The notes under the pieces: model-generated | Seen by the model: only the letters and a program-made list of their open reading frames with translations | Told to the model about the DNA's origin: nothing | Databases searched by the model: none | Made by a program: the position numbers and the translations under genes | Shown: positions 8,180 through 16,649 of the stretch, piece by piece | Layout: every line of letters begins with the position of its first letter | How positions within the stretch are numbered: position 1 is the first letter of the stretch | From: an uncultured Saccharospirillaceae bacterium | Lineage (GTDB): Bacteria > Pseudomonadota > Gammaproteobacteria > Pseudomonadales > Oceanobacteraceae | Assembly (NCBI GenBank): GCA_947503895.1 | Contig: CANNFT010000002.1 | Coordinates: 1-64,000 of the forward strand | DNA length: 64,000 nt | Reading direction: 5' to 3'

Positions 8180-9343
8180 CTATTTAATGGATACCGTTTG
8201 TTCTGGTATGAGTGTGAGGCGCACATCTGACCCCACCATTCGAGTATCCGTTATTCTCAACCGAATTTGCTCCGCCATTTTTTGCAGTGGCAGATTTAAC
8301 AAAGGTCTTGCCTCGCTACCCAGTAGCGTCGGCGCCATGTAAACCACCAACTCATCGACCAACCCTTGAGCCACCAAAGCACCCGCCAATGTCGCACCGG
8401 TTTCTACTAGCACTTCATTGCATTGCATTGCACTTAATTGCTGCAATACGTTATGTAAGTCTAGACCCTGATCATTCACGCCCGCAGGGACAATCATTTG
8501 CTCAGCCGCATACCCGTATGCAGCTTCGGCTCGTCTAGCCAATAACGTCACACCCGGTTGGCTCAAGATGCGCGCTCGTTCGGGTAAACGAGCATGACTG
8601 TCCAGTACAACTCTTAAAGGCTGACGAATGTCACTGATTGACGATGACGGAAGATCATCCCCCAGTTCCTCAGGCCGCACTGTTAATGCGGAGTCATCCA
8701 TCAACACGGAATCGACACCGGTTATGATGGCGCAGCTACGCGCCCGTAGGCGCTGAACATCTTGGCGCGCCGCCGGTCCGGTAATCCACTGACTTTCACC
8801 AGATTGCATGGCTGTACGGCCATCTATGCTCATGGCAAGTTTGAGACGCACGAAGGGTAAACCTTTTTCCATGCGTTTGATAAAACCTGGGTTTAGTTGT
8901 CGAGCCTCTGACTCTAAAACACCACTCACCACTTCAATACCCGCATCGCGCAATTTTTGAATGCCACGACCCGATACTGCAGGATTAGGGTCGGTCATAG
9001 CGCATACCACTCGTTGAATACCCGCTTCAATCAAACCGTCGGAACAGGGAGGGGTTCGGCCGTAGTGGCTGCACGGCTCAAGGGTCACATAGGCCGTTGC
9101 ACCCTGCGCAAGGTTGCCAGCCTGTTTTAATGCATTGACCTCAGCATGGCCCTTGCCCGCTTTAACGTGAAAGCCTTCACCGACAATTTGTTCATGATGA
9201 ACAATGAGACAGCCCACTCTTGGATTGGGTGATGTGGTATTGAGTCCGCGTGCCGCCCATTGCAATGCGCGAGACATATACTGGCGATCGATGATGGCTT
9301 GATTAGGGGTAGCTTGATTCGAGGTAGCGCTGGGTGTGGTCAT
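8180..9343 (-). CDS. ribD: Bifunctional riboflavin deaminase/reductase
   Basis: Carries out two consecutive early riboflavin steps: deamination of the pyrimidine ring and NADPH-dependent reduction of the ribosyl side chain. The N-terminal cytidine-deaminase-like zinc domain shows HAEVNAL and [11 protein letters not shown]; the C-terminal reductase domain shows [17 protein letters not shown] and [12 protein letters not shown]. The 387-residue length includes a non-conserved N-terminal stretch with a short repeated NQA/TPNQA motif. The ATG overlaps the nrdR stop as ATGA, favouring this start over the internal ATG at codon 23. Confidence 0.95.
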   Translation of the reverse strand: MTTPSATSNQATPNQAIIDRQYMSRALQWAARGLNTTSPNPRVGCLIVHHEQIVGEGFHVKAGKGHAEVNALKQAGNLAQGATAYVTLEPCSHYGRTPPCSDGLIEAGIQRVVCAMTDPNPAVSGRGIQKLRDAGIEVVSGVLESEARQLNPGFIKRMEKGLPFVRLKLAMSIDGRTAMQSGESQWITGPAARQDVQRLRARSCAIITGVDSVLMDDSALTVRPEELGDDLPSSSISDIRQPLRVVLDSHARLPERARILSQPGVTLLARRAEAAYGYAAEQMIVPAGVNDQGLDLHNVLQQLSAMQCNEVLVETGATLAGALVAQGLVDELVVYMAPTLLGSEARPLLNLPLQKMAEQIRLRITDTRMVGSDVRLTLIPEQTVSIK

Positions 9344-9891
9344 TTGGCAGGCTCACCCTTGAGTGCCATGCTGGCCATCTCCGAAACAGACACATTAGTT
9401 GAATCGCTAAGGGTATCGGAGTCGAGGGCTTCCTCTTTGGCTTGCTGTGAAATTCGCTCAATTTCCCGTCGGAATTCATCCAGATCTTGAAACTGACGAT
9501 AAACAGAAGCAAAGCGAACATAGGCTACTTGATCGAGCTTACGCAATTCTTCCATGACCAGCTCGCCGACCAGCAAGCTTTTCACTTCGCGCTCGCCGGT
9601 GGCGCGTAAATTCGCTTGTATACGATGCAAGGAGGCTTCGACAGCTTCAACGCTCACAGGGCGTTTTTCCAGTGCGCGCTGAATACCAGCTCGTAGCTTT
9701 TGGTCATCAAAGGGTTCGCGTGTGCCATCGCTTTTAACCAAGCGTGGCATGAGTAATTCGGCAGATTCGAACGTGGTAAAGCGTTCTTCACAAGCTTGGC
9801 ATTCGCGACGTCGTCTAACCTGATCACCATCGGCAACCAGACGTGAATCGATGACCTTGGTGTCCTGTTCATTACAAAACGGGCAGCGCAT
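9340..9891 (-). CDS. nrdR: Transcriptional repressor NrdR of ribonucleotide reductase genes
   Basis: NrdR senses ATP/dATP and represses ribonucleotide reductase operons by binding paired NrdR boxes. The zinc ribbon CPFC...CQAC occupies residues 3-34 and is followed by RFTTFE and an ATP-cone domain (about 45-135, with [11 protein letters not shown] and [13 protein letters not shown]). At 183 residues it is about 30 longer than most NrdRs because of an acidic, serine-rich tail after residue 150. It is the first gene of the rib operon, as in many proteobacteria, and overlaps ribD by four bases. No nrd genes lie in the window. Confidence 0.96.
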   Translation of the reverse strand: MRCPFCNEQDTKVIDSRLVADGDQVRRRRECQACEERFTTFESAELLMPRLVKSDGTREPFDDQKLRAGIQRALEKRPVSVEAVEASLHRIQANLRATGEREVKSLLVGELVMEELRKLDQVAYVRFASVYRQFQDLDEFRREIERISQQAKEEALDSDTLSDSTNVSVSEMASMALKGEPAK

Positions 9892-10199
9892 CAGAAATCC
9901 TGACCTGTGAAGTTAACTTAAAGAGCGGAAGCAGCTGCGTAGTGGCGCTGCAAAGTTGGCGGATTGTACCTTTTTCGCCCGAATCTGGAAACTGCTAAAC
10001 ACACTTGAAGGGAGAATTTTTTGCAGAATTAAAGTCACTTAAATGTACTCAAAGGCAGCGCTTTACGGAATGTTACGAAATGGACTTTTTGACCCGTCAT
10101 CCTTGCCCATCAGAAGGCTCTGCCTTGACTCGCTGAGGCTGGCCTTTTCATGACGACGATCTTTCAAAAAGCCTCCACTCAACCTTTAAAATTCAAACC
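9892..10199. other. Intergenic region between nrdR and bcsC
   Basis: These 308 bases hold the likely promoter of the nrdR-rib operon (minus strand) and the 3' untranslated region of the bcs operon. I see no convincing coding frame, no paired NrdR boxes and no clean terminator after bcsC. Confidence 0.5.
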
Positions 10200-13100
10200 T
10201 CACAGTCTCTCAGGCCAGCGGGCTTGCCAAATATCCATGGGAGGAAGTGGCAAACCGATGCGAGGCCTTTGCGCCCAAAAAAACCACTCGATGCCCACTT
10301 GTGTCTGCCAATACTGAAAGCCCCCTGCACGATTCCATTCGCACTGACCGTAGAGCTTCAAACGACGCCACCCTAAGTGCTGCCCCTGACATCCGAGTCG
10401 AAACGACCACCCTTGCGACTCACTACTGGCGTACTCTCCCACTTCATCAACCTGCGGAAATCGATCAACTGCCTCACTTCTGACAGCATACCCTCCCAAA
10501 CTGGCCTCGAAACGCCACCAGGTCGGTGAGTGCTGATGAGATTCCAGGTCCGTAAAAACGCCTACATTAGCGCCTCGGCTGGGGCTGTAGACGCCGCCTT
10601 GCCCAGCCGTGTAAAAATCAGAATCGAACGCATGTCTAAACGTATCCGCATATACGCCCGCCGTCAGATCAAACCATTCGAGTGAGTCGAATATGCCTCC
10701 GCTCAATCCTGCACTTCGGTGACTGTTTTCTTTGACGAACGTCCCGCCAAGTTGGCTAGCCTGTAATTTCCCTTTAAACCACCAACGGTCTGTAATAGGC
10801 CAAGTTTGTGCAGCCGACACCCCGCTTTCCAGCACTCGCCCCCAAGGGCGGTCTCGATACGGGTCTCGCATGCCAATATACGCTAGTTGCGAATCCACCC
10901 GCGGCACTCGATACAGCTCTATTTCCTTGCGCTCTGTGCGCACACTCAATCGACCTGCGATGGCAGACTCAACCGGCCCCGCCAATGGAGTCATGCCCAC
11001 AATGCTGTGCACTTGGTAATCTGGGCCTTGTCTGTGCACCCGTACTTGTGGGGTGAGGACGTGCCAATATTGCTGATCCCAATCATCGGTCACAATTGAA
11101 TTCAACGTCGTGCCCGCTAAATAATCACTGCCAACATCGGGGGTGGGCTGTTCACCCGCATGCAGCGTTTCTCGATGCGCCACCAGCGAGGCTCGCCAGT
11201 GTTTTAGCCATGGTCCATTTATCCACAGGGAATGTATTTGACGGTGTAAGCGGCTCTTACCCACATCACCGGTTTGCTCGGTTCGTCGATAATGGTATTC
11301 CAGGCTCGGATGGTGCCAATTCAAGGTTCGATCTGGGGAGCCATCCACTACCAATGGATATTGGGCCGTCAATTGGGGCAAATCGATTTCCAGTGCCGCT
11401 GCCGCTACTTCGTAAAGCGCCGAGGCTAGGGCTGAATCACCCGCCGAATCCGCAAGCGATAATAATTCAATCGCAAAGGCTCTTTTCTCTGCATCGCGAC
11501 GAGTTTTTGTGAATAAAGTTAATATGCTTTTCGCCAATTGCGGTGAAGTGGTTAACGTAAAACCGCGGGAAAAATCTTTTAAAGCCTGTTCCGTTTGCCC
11601 GAGATAAAACCGCGACCATGCGAGCCACTCCCAGTGTTGAACAGACATCTTCGATACCGTTTTAAGACCATCAATCACTTTTTGAAAAGCCTGTTGATTA
11701 AAGGCCAGCTCTAGTAAACCATCTTGCTGAATCTCCAACCAATGTTGACGCGTCTGTTTATTGAGTAATGGAGATTTAATAAGTGGCGACATGTTTGACC
11801 ACTGACGATTTTTCTGCAAACTTAACAACCAACCGTTTAAACCGGATTCGCTTGGCTTTGCTTGCCATAACCGCTTGAATAAGTCGGCGCTCTTTTGCGT
11901 TTGTTGAGTCTTAAAATAATGCCAAGCCATAATCTCAAGGGACCATGGATGTGAGGGTTGAAGCTTTAATATTTGCTGGGCGATAGGAGGTTGTTCATCT
12001 GAACTCGCTGCCTCCAATTGAGATTCTAAACTCGCAAGCCATTCTTTTTTTAAACCCTTCCGTTTCGCCAACATTTGCGCCTGCTGATATCGAGCAAGTT
12101 TCATTAGATTAAAGTACTTGCCTTGAGAATATTCTAATGTATGCGGGTAAACGTTAATCAACGTATTAAATAAATGTAATGAGCGCTCATACTGCTGTAA
12201 GTGATACTGATGCCAAGCTAAAACCGACACGACGCTCCAGTCATTATCCTGATAACTCAGTATTTTTTCGCCGAGCGTCACCGCCGTCACTGTCTCCTCT
12301 CGTGTAACGGAAGGTAAATTAAAGAACTCCGCCTTCATTTTATTCAGCAGTATTTGCACCAACTGTGCATGATACTGTGCGGGCAAGGTCCAGCGTTGCT
12401 GCTCCTCTGTTATTAATGTCTCTAAATGCGTAACGCTTTCTAGCTTAGCCAACCATTGAAAAACACTGACTCTTAATACCCACTTTTGTGGGCAACCCTT
12501 TAACATGCTGTAAAGCACTTGGAGCGCCTTCTCGATTAATGCAGGCTCGTTAAGCCGATGCAAATATTCAATGGCTGATAGATAATTAGTGGTCAGTTGG
12601 CATTGGTCAAGCGCAGGTTGGTGCTGTTCAATCAAGCTCGTGAGAACATTGAGATTCTGCAAGCGAATTGCATTCGCAAACGCCTGATCAATTAATCGCT
12701 GTTGTGCATGTTCCAAGCCAAACGCTTGCTGTGCCTGCACATAAGACTGCCGATAAAAATCCGCTAATGACCACAACTGCGCCCGCTCAAGATTGGTAAT
12801 TAATCGTGGATAGGTGGCCAGCAGGCGATATTGTCTGGAAATAAGATATTGCAATTTTTTAGCGGCGTCTTCATATCGATGTTGCTGTTGTAAGCATTCC
12901 GCCCATCCATCCATGGCCGATAGAGAAATCGTAGATACCGTGCCACTTAATGCATTGGATGCCTGTTCAAAAAGCTGGCACGCCAAAGGGTAATTTTCAA
13001 ATCCTAGTTCACTCCACGCACGATTTAATACGTCGATGTCTGACTCAACGTACATAGGTGGTGATAACTGTCGATTCTCATCAATATAAAGTGGTGCGTT

Positions 13101-13259
13101 AGGAGTGGTGCGTTCAACTTGAACAGGATTATTTTCGGTGTCTCTTTCATTGCCATAACTCATCGAGATACAGAAAAATAAAGCACACCGTCTGGCAATC
13201 GCGGAGGCTCCTTTCCAAACTCGACTACGACACTTTAAATAATTTATTACGTAAGTCAT
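10200..13259 (-). CDS. bcsC: Cellulose export outer membrane protein, BcsC type
   Basis: BcsC forms the outer membrane channel and the periplasmic TPR scaffold through which the cellulose chain leaves the cell. The 1019-residue product begins with a basic and hydrophobic stretch that may be a signal peptide (about residues 10-36). It then runs through some 600 residues of TPR-like helical repeats (for example YEDAAKKLQYLI, YERSLHLFNTLI and QKSADLFKRLW) and ends in a roughly 300-residue aromatic-rich beta-barrel region with the BcsC-typical GQGGVYSPS motif. It is the last gene of the bcs operon, 19 bases after bcsZ. The sequence is divergent, so the call depends partly on context. Confidence 0.85.
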   Translation of the reverse strand: MTYVINYLKCRSRVWKGASAIARRCALFFCISMSYGNERDTENNPVQVERTTPNAPLYIDENRQLSPPMYVESDIDVLNRAWSELGFENYPLACQLFEQASNALSGTVSTISLSAMDGWAECLQQQHRYEDAAKKLQYLISRQYRLLATYPRLITNLERAQLWSLADFYRQSYVQAQQAFGLEHAQQRLIDQAFANAIRLQNLNVLTSLIEQHQPALDQCQLTTNYLSAIEYLHRLNEPALIEKALQVLYSMLKGCPQKWVLRVSVFQWLAKLESVTHLETLITEEQQRWTLPAQYHAQLVQILLNKMKAEFFNLPSVTREETVTAVTLGEKILSYQDNDWSVVSVLAWHQYHLQQYERSLHLFNTLINVYPHTLEYSQGKYFNLMKLARYQQAQMLAKRKGLKKEWLASLESQLEAASSDEQPPIAQQILKLQPSHPWSLEIMAWHYFKTQQTQKSADLFKRLWQAKPSESGLNGWLLSLQKNRQWSNMSPLIKSPLLNKQTRQHWLEIQQDGLLELAFNQQAFQKVIDGLKTVSKMSVQHWEWLAWSRFYLGQTEQALKDFSRGFTLTTSPQLAKSILTLFTKTRRDAEKRAFAIELLSLADSAGDSALASALYEVAAAALEIDLPQLTAQYPLVVDGSPDRTLNWHHPSLEYHYRRTEQTGDVGKSRLHRQIHSLWINGPWLKHWRASLVAHRETLHAGEQPTPDVGSDYLAGTTLNSIVTDDWDQQYWHVLTPQVRVHRQGPDYQVHSIVGMTPLAGPVESAIAGRLSVRTERKEIELYRVPRVDSQLAYIGMRDPYRDRPWGRVLESGVSAAQTWPITDRWWFKGKLQASQLGGTFVKENSHRSAGLSGGIFDSLEWFDLTAGVYADTFRHAFDSDFYTAGQGGVYSPSRGANVGVFTDLESHQHSPTWWRFEASLGGYAVRSEAVDRFPQVDEVGEYASSESQGWSFRLGCQGQHLGWRRLKLYGQCEWNRAGGFQYWQTQVGIEWFFWAQRPRIGLPLPPMDIWQARWPERL

Positions 13260-13278
13260 TTCGATGACCGAAAAGAAG

Positions 13279-14403
13279 CTACTGTTCTAACCCTACAAAT
13301 GACAGCAAAAAAAGTGCGGTAGAATAATAATTTTTCTCCTCTTCTAACAGTTTTGCCTTTGCAATTTTCCAGATGTTCGCTGCTTCTTTAGGCTGATTAA
13401 GTTCGTGTAATACGCGTGCCGAAATTGCCCAATACCCCGGCATGCCATAGCCTTCAAATTCAAAATTTCGGCGGCTAAACTCGTTTGGGTAATAACCGTA
13501 TTTTCCATAGAATCCCTGCCAATGTTCGAAACCATAAAATACCTTAGGTTTAAGGGTGCTGATACTCATATAAAGCCATGTCCGTATTGCCTCAGCAGAA
13601 AAGGGTGTCTGTGAAAAAATCGCTTCGTATCGTTCATCCCACACAACCCAATCACTAGGCATGGACAATTCATTCATTTGACTTTCTTCTAGCAACCATT
13701 GTGAATCCTGCAAAATCCGAGGCCAAGGCCCGGAAAAAACAGTAGCGAGCTGCTCATAAGCAGGAAAGACCAAGTACGAAGGGTTAAGTGTTAATTTTCT
13801 CTCTTGCTGAAAACCCAATTCAGCAGGTAATAGTACCCAACGATCCCTTAGCGAGCGCAGCGTTGCTTTGAGTAAGTCACGTTGAATATTATTCGCATCA
13901 TCTAAATAGCCAAGGTTACGCCACTTGCTATGAGCCCGCAGCAATGCCCATAGAATGAGCAACTCACCATCTGTAGCATGATTAGTATCTAAGACTTTCC
14001 AGCTGTCTGATGCATGACTTTTTCCTTCAATCGCTTGCTTCTCGGTCGGTTCAGCTCTGCCCCACTTCCAAGCAAACAAAGCATCATCTCGAACTTGCAA
14101 ATGCTGTTTGCTCCACTCATACACTTTCGAAAAAGACGCTTTATCATCGTATTCCAATGCCAAAATCAACGCATAACCTTGGCCCTCTGAGTGGCTTATG
14201 GCATTTTGATGGAAGTCCACCACACGACCATTGGTTAAAATAAACGTTTCTTTAAAGTACTGCCAAATATCATCGTGTGGTGCTTGAGCCATAATAGGCT
14301 GACCAAGCAAGGTGAAGCACAGCAAGATTAAACATCGCAAGCCCCAGAGGACAGTTTCTACCCATGTCTGCCTACTGCTTGAGTCCATCACAAACCGGTT
14401 CAT
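13279..14403 (-). CDS. bcsZ: Periplasmic endo-beta-1,4-glucanase, GH8 family
   Basis: BcsZ trims or edits nascent cellulose in the periplasm. The 374-residue protein has a signal peptide (hydrophobic core about residues 17-38, ending MAQA). The GH8 fold follows, with the general acid in HSEGQGYAL (Glu73) and the signature ATDGELLILWAL (Asp145). Length and position between bcsB and bcsC match other gammaproteobacterial loci. Its ATG overlaps the bcsB stop as ATGA. The GH8 signature has Gly-Glu where Ala-Asp is commoner, a mild variation. Retention of catalytic residues suggests an active enzyme. Confidence 0.93.
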   Translation of the reverse strand: MNRFVMDSSSRQTWVETVLWGLRCLILLCFTLLGQPIMAQAPHDDIWQYFKETFILTNGRVVDFHQNAISHSEGQGYALILALEYDDKASFSKVYEWSKQHLQVRDDALFAWKWGRAEPTEKQAIEGKSHASDSWKVLDTNHATDGELLILWALLRAHSKWRNLGYLDDANNIQRDLLKATLRSLRDRWVLLPAELGFQQERKLTLNPSYLVFPAYEQLATVFSGPWPRILQDSQWLLEESQMNELSMPSDWVVWDERYEAIFSQTPFSAEAIRTWLYMSISTLKPKVFYGFEHWQGFYGKYGYYPNEFSRRNFEFEGYGMPGYWAISARVLHELNQPKEAANIWKIAKAKLLEEEKNYYSTALFLLSFVGLEQ

Positions 14404-16649
14404 TTTGACTCTTCATCCCCTGTTTGTTTTAACCGCTTCACTTGGTGGCGGTGCAACAATCGGTATATCACCACCACCATGAGTAAAATACTCACCGATA
14501 ACACAACCCAATAAAGCCAAGGGTAGAGACTTAAATAAAATTCGATTGCATTAACATCACCGCCTTTGCCTGTCACAAATGTGGGCCCCGCACTGAGCGA
14601 GGTGACGACATACTCACGACCCTCTCCAAAGCGTTCAAATTGAGTCGCGTTGAATCCATAATCAATTAGCATCAAATCGCCTTTGGCCGAGGTCTGCACC
14701 ACCGACTCCCACAGTGCATGACTTAATCTTTGTAAGCCCTCGTTCGATTGCGCTGCGAATAACGTCATGGTGCGCCCAATTTTAAATGGCGATTGAAATT
14801 GCGTAATGTATCCTTGGTGTTGGCCCATTTCGCTGTTCTGCATACTAAAGGCTAATGACTTTCGTTCATCCCAACTTTCAAATGTTGGGTAGGGAACGGT
14901 ATGCGTATCACCCACTTTCAAAGGGGCCAATGCTAGAAACGATTTTTCCAGCTCATCAAAACGTCCTATACCGATTATTTCGCCATCGTATTGATCTGGA
15001 ATATAACGCCCCACTTTCAAACCAAAGAGCGGATAGCCGTTTCGTTGAGTGATCATGCCGACCCAATTTAAAGCGACCTCTAAATTTGTGCGATTTGCAT
15101 CGGCTAAATAAATTAAGCTCTCATAGCCATCGGGCCAGCGAGTGTAAGGAAAACCATTGACAAACATTAACTCTAAATTCGGCAGTTCCACACGATGTGG
15201 CATCGAAGGAAACAATAACGTGGAACTGTCAAACAAGGTCAAGAATAAGTTTTTAGATTGGATAAAACCACAATGCTCGGTGACCGATGGGGTAAGAACC
15301 GCTTCAAACGCAATTTCATTTTCGCCACCTTTGAATAAATGTGTGGGGAGTTTCAATTCGTAGTCACTAAATAGTCCGCCGTTTTCGTTATCCAAGTGGA
15401 TGGCGCTGACATGCTTACCATTCAATAGAATATTCAGTGTGCTATCACTTCGAATGGCTGCGCCATAAGAAAAGTCGAGATTTAAATTGACATACTGATT
15501 GGGCTTAACTCTAAAATCAGCCGGCACCCTAAACACCAATTTAGATTGTGCTGAGTTCATGCCACGAAATGTACGCGTAAAAAAATTGAGCGAATTTAAG
15601 CGATAGGTGCGATCAGTGGTAATCATTTTCTTACCCGAGTACTGCGCAATTTCCGGCATAGAAAAGCCTTTTACCTGCATGTCGGGTGAATCCGGAAAAG
15701 GTATGCTTAGCACATCGAGTGTTTCAGCCGCCACCAATAACTCATTTTCATCTTTGCCCCCTATGATCAATAAAGCAAAGCGCTTATCGAAAACCGTTCG
15801 CTCTGTTATCAAAGGCTTGCCATTGAGGTCAAACGTTCTAATGGTTTTTCTATTAGGCAAATGCATGATCCGCAGATATGGGCCGTCACCTTCATAACGC
15901 ACACCGTATTGCTGTAGAAATTCCGCTATATATTCATGCGTGCCAATGAGTACATTATCTTGATCTTTTTTCAGCTGTTCACTACTCGTAAAAACCGTTT
16001 TCCGAAAATCGTATCGTAGAGCAACACCTGTGGCGACGATACTTGATGTCGTGAGATTCGCATCGCTGAGATCCGAGGTGACGATATTCAATTTAGCCGA
16101 TGGAAATATTTTAGTATCAAAAAGATAATCCGATACTGCTGAAATCCTCAGCGGAACAGGGCGGTAATCGTAATCAAGCTCAACAATAGCGTCATCCAGT
16201 TCTATTCTCGTCCATAATTCAGGTGCGCAAGGATTTTCACATTGCGTGCCATAATGCTGCACAACTCGAAATTTTAAACCATTGAATTCCGCGTTTAACA
16301 AAAGCGGTGGCAGATCCAGTTTAATATTCCCTTTAGACGCTTGCGGGTCTAACCGTATTTGAGCCAATGGCACGTCATTTAATAATATTTCTAGCTGTGA
16401 TGTACGTTTGAGTAGTGCTGCGGAGTTTTGATATTGAAATTTGATGGTTGCTTTATTTATTTTCCAGCGCTTTGGGATAGGAATGGGTATTTCGTGCTCG
16501 CTGGATGAACATTGCATGTTCACCGACTCCACAACCGTCATTTTATAGAGTGGTATTTTCAGAATCTCTGCTTGCACGTATCCGCTCTGGAATAGGCTCA
16601 GCCAGCCATACAAGGCTAATAATATAATGCGTGCATTTTTTCCAAGCAT
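14400..16649 (-). CDS. bcsB: Cellulose synthase periplasmic subunit BcsB
   Basis: BcsB forms the periplasmic carbohydrate-binding partner of BcsA and is anchored by one C-terminal helix that is needed for catalysis. The 749-residue product has an N-terminal signal peptide (residues 1-27), the repeated beta-sandwich/flavodoxin-like body of the family (for example LNLDFSYGAAIRSDSTLNILLNG split by the usual carbohydrate-binding strands) and a C-terminal transmembrane helix (about 713-735, YPWLYWVVLSVSILLMVVV) with a basic tail. The signal peptide puts the start at 16649, which means the first 107 bases lie inside the bcsA reading frame, in a different frame. The stop overlaps bcsZ by four bases. 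Confidence 0.93.
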   Translation of the reverse strand: MLGKNARIILLALYGWLSLFQSGYVQAEILKIPLYKMTVVESVNMQCSSSEHEIPIPIPKRWKINKATIKFQYQNSAALLKRTSQLEILLNDVPLAQIRLDPQASKGNIKLDLPPLLLNAEFNGLKFRVVQHYGTQCENPCAPELWTRIELDDAIVELDYDYRPVPLRISAVSDYLFDTKIFPSAKLNIVTSDLSDANLTTSSIVATGVALRYDFRKTVFTSSEQLKKDQDNVLIGTHEYIAEFLQQYGVRYEGDGPYLRIMHLPNRKTIRTFDLNGKPLITERTVFDKRFALLIIGGKDENELLVAAETLDVLSIPFPDSPDMQVKGFSMPEIAQYSGKKMITTDRTYRLNSLNFFTRTFRGMNSAQSKLVFRVPADFRVKPNQYVNLNLDFSYGAAIRSDSTLNILLNGKHVSAIHLDNENGGLFSDYELKLPTHLFKGGENEIAFEAVLTPSVTEHCGFIQSKNLFLTLFDSSTLLFPSMPHRVELPNLELMFVNGFPYTRWPDGYESLIYLADANRTNLEVALNWVGMITQRNGYPLFGLKVGRYIPDQYDGEIIGIGRFDELEKSFLALAPLKVGDTHTVPYPTFESWDERKSLAFSMQNSEMGQHQGYITQFQSPFKIGRTMTLFAAQSNEGLQRLSHALWESVVQTSAKGDLMLIDYGFNATQFERFGEGREYVVTSLSAGPTFVTGKGGDVNAIEFYLSLYPWLYWVVLSVSILLMVVVIYRLLHRHQVKRLKQTGDEESK

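Noticed and set aside
11096..11512. A 138-codon frame opposite bcsC
   Set aside because: Antisense to a good gene, with a composition typical of shadow frames and no supporting ribosome binding site.
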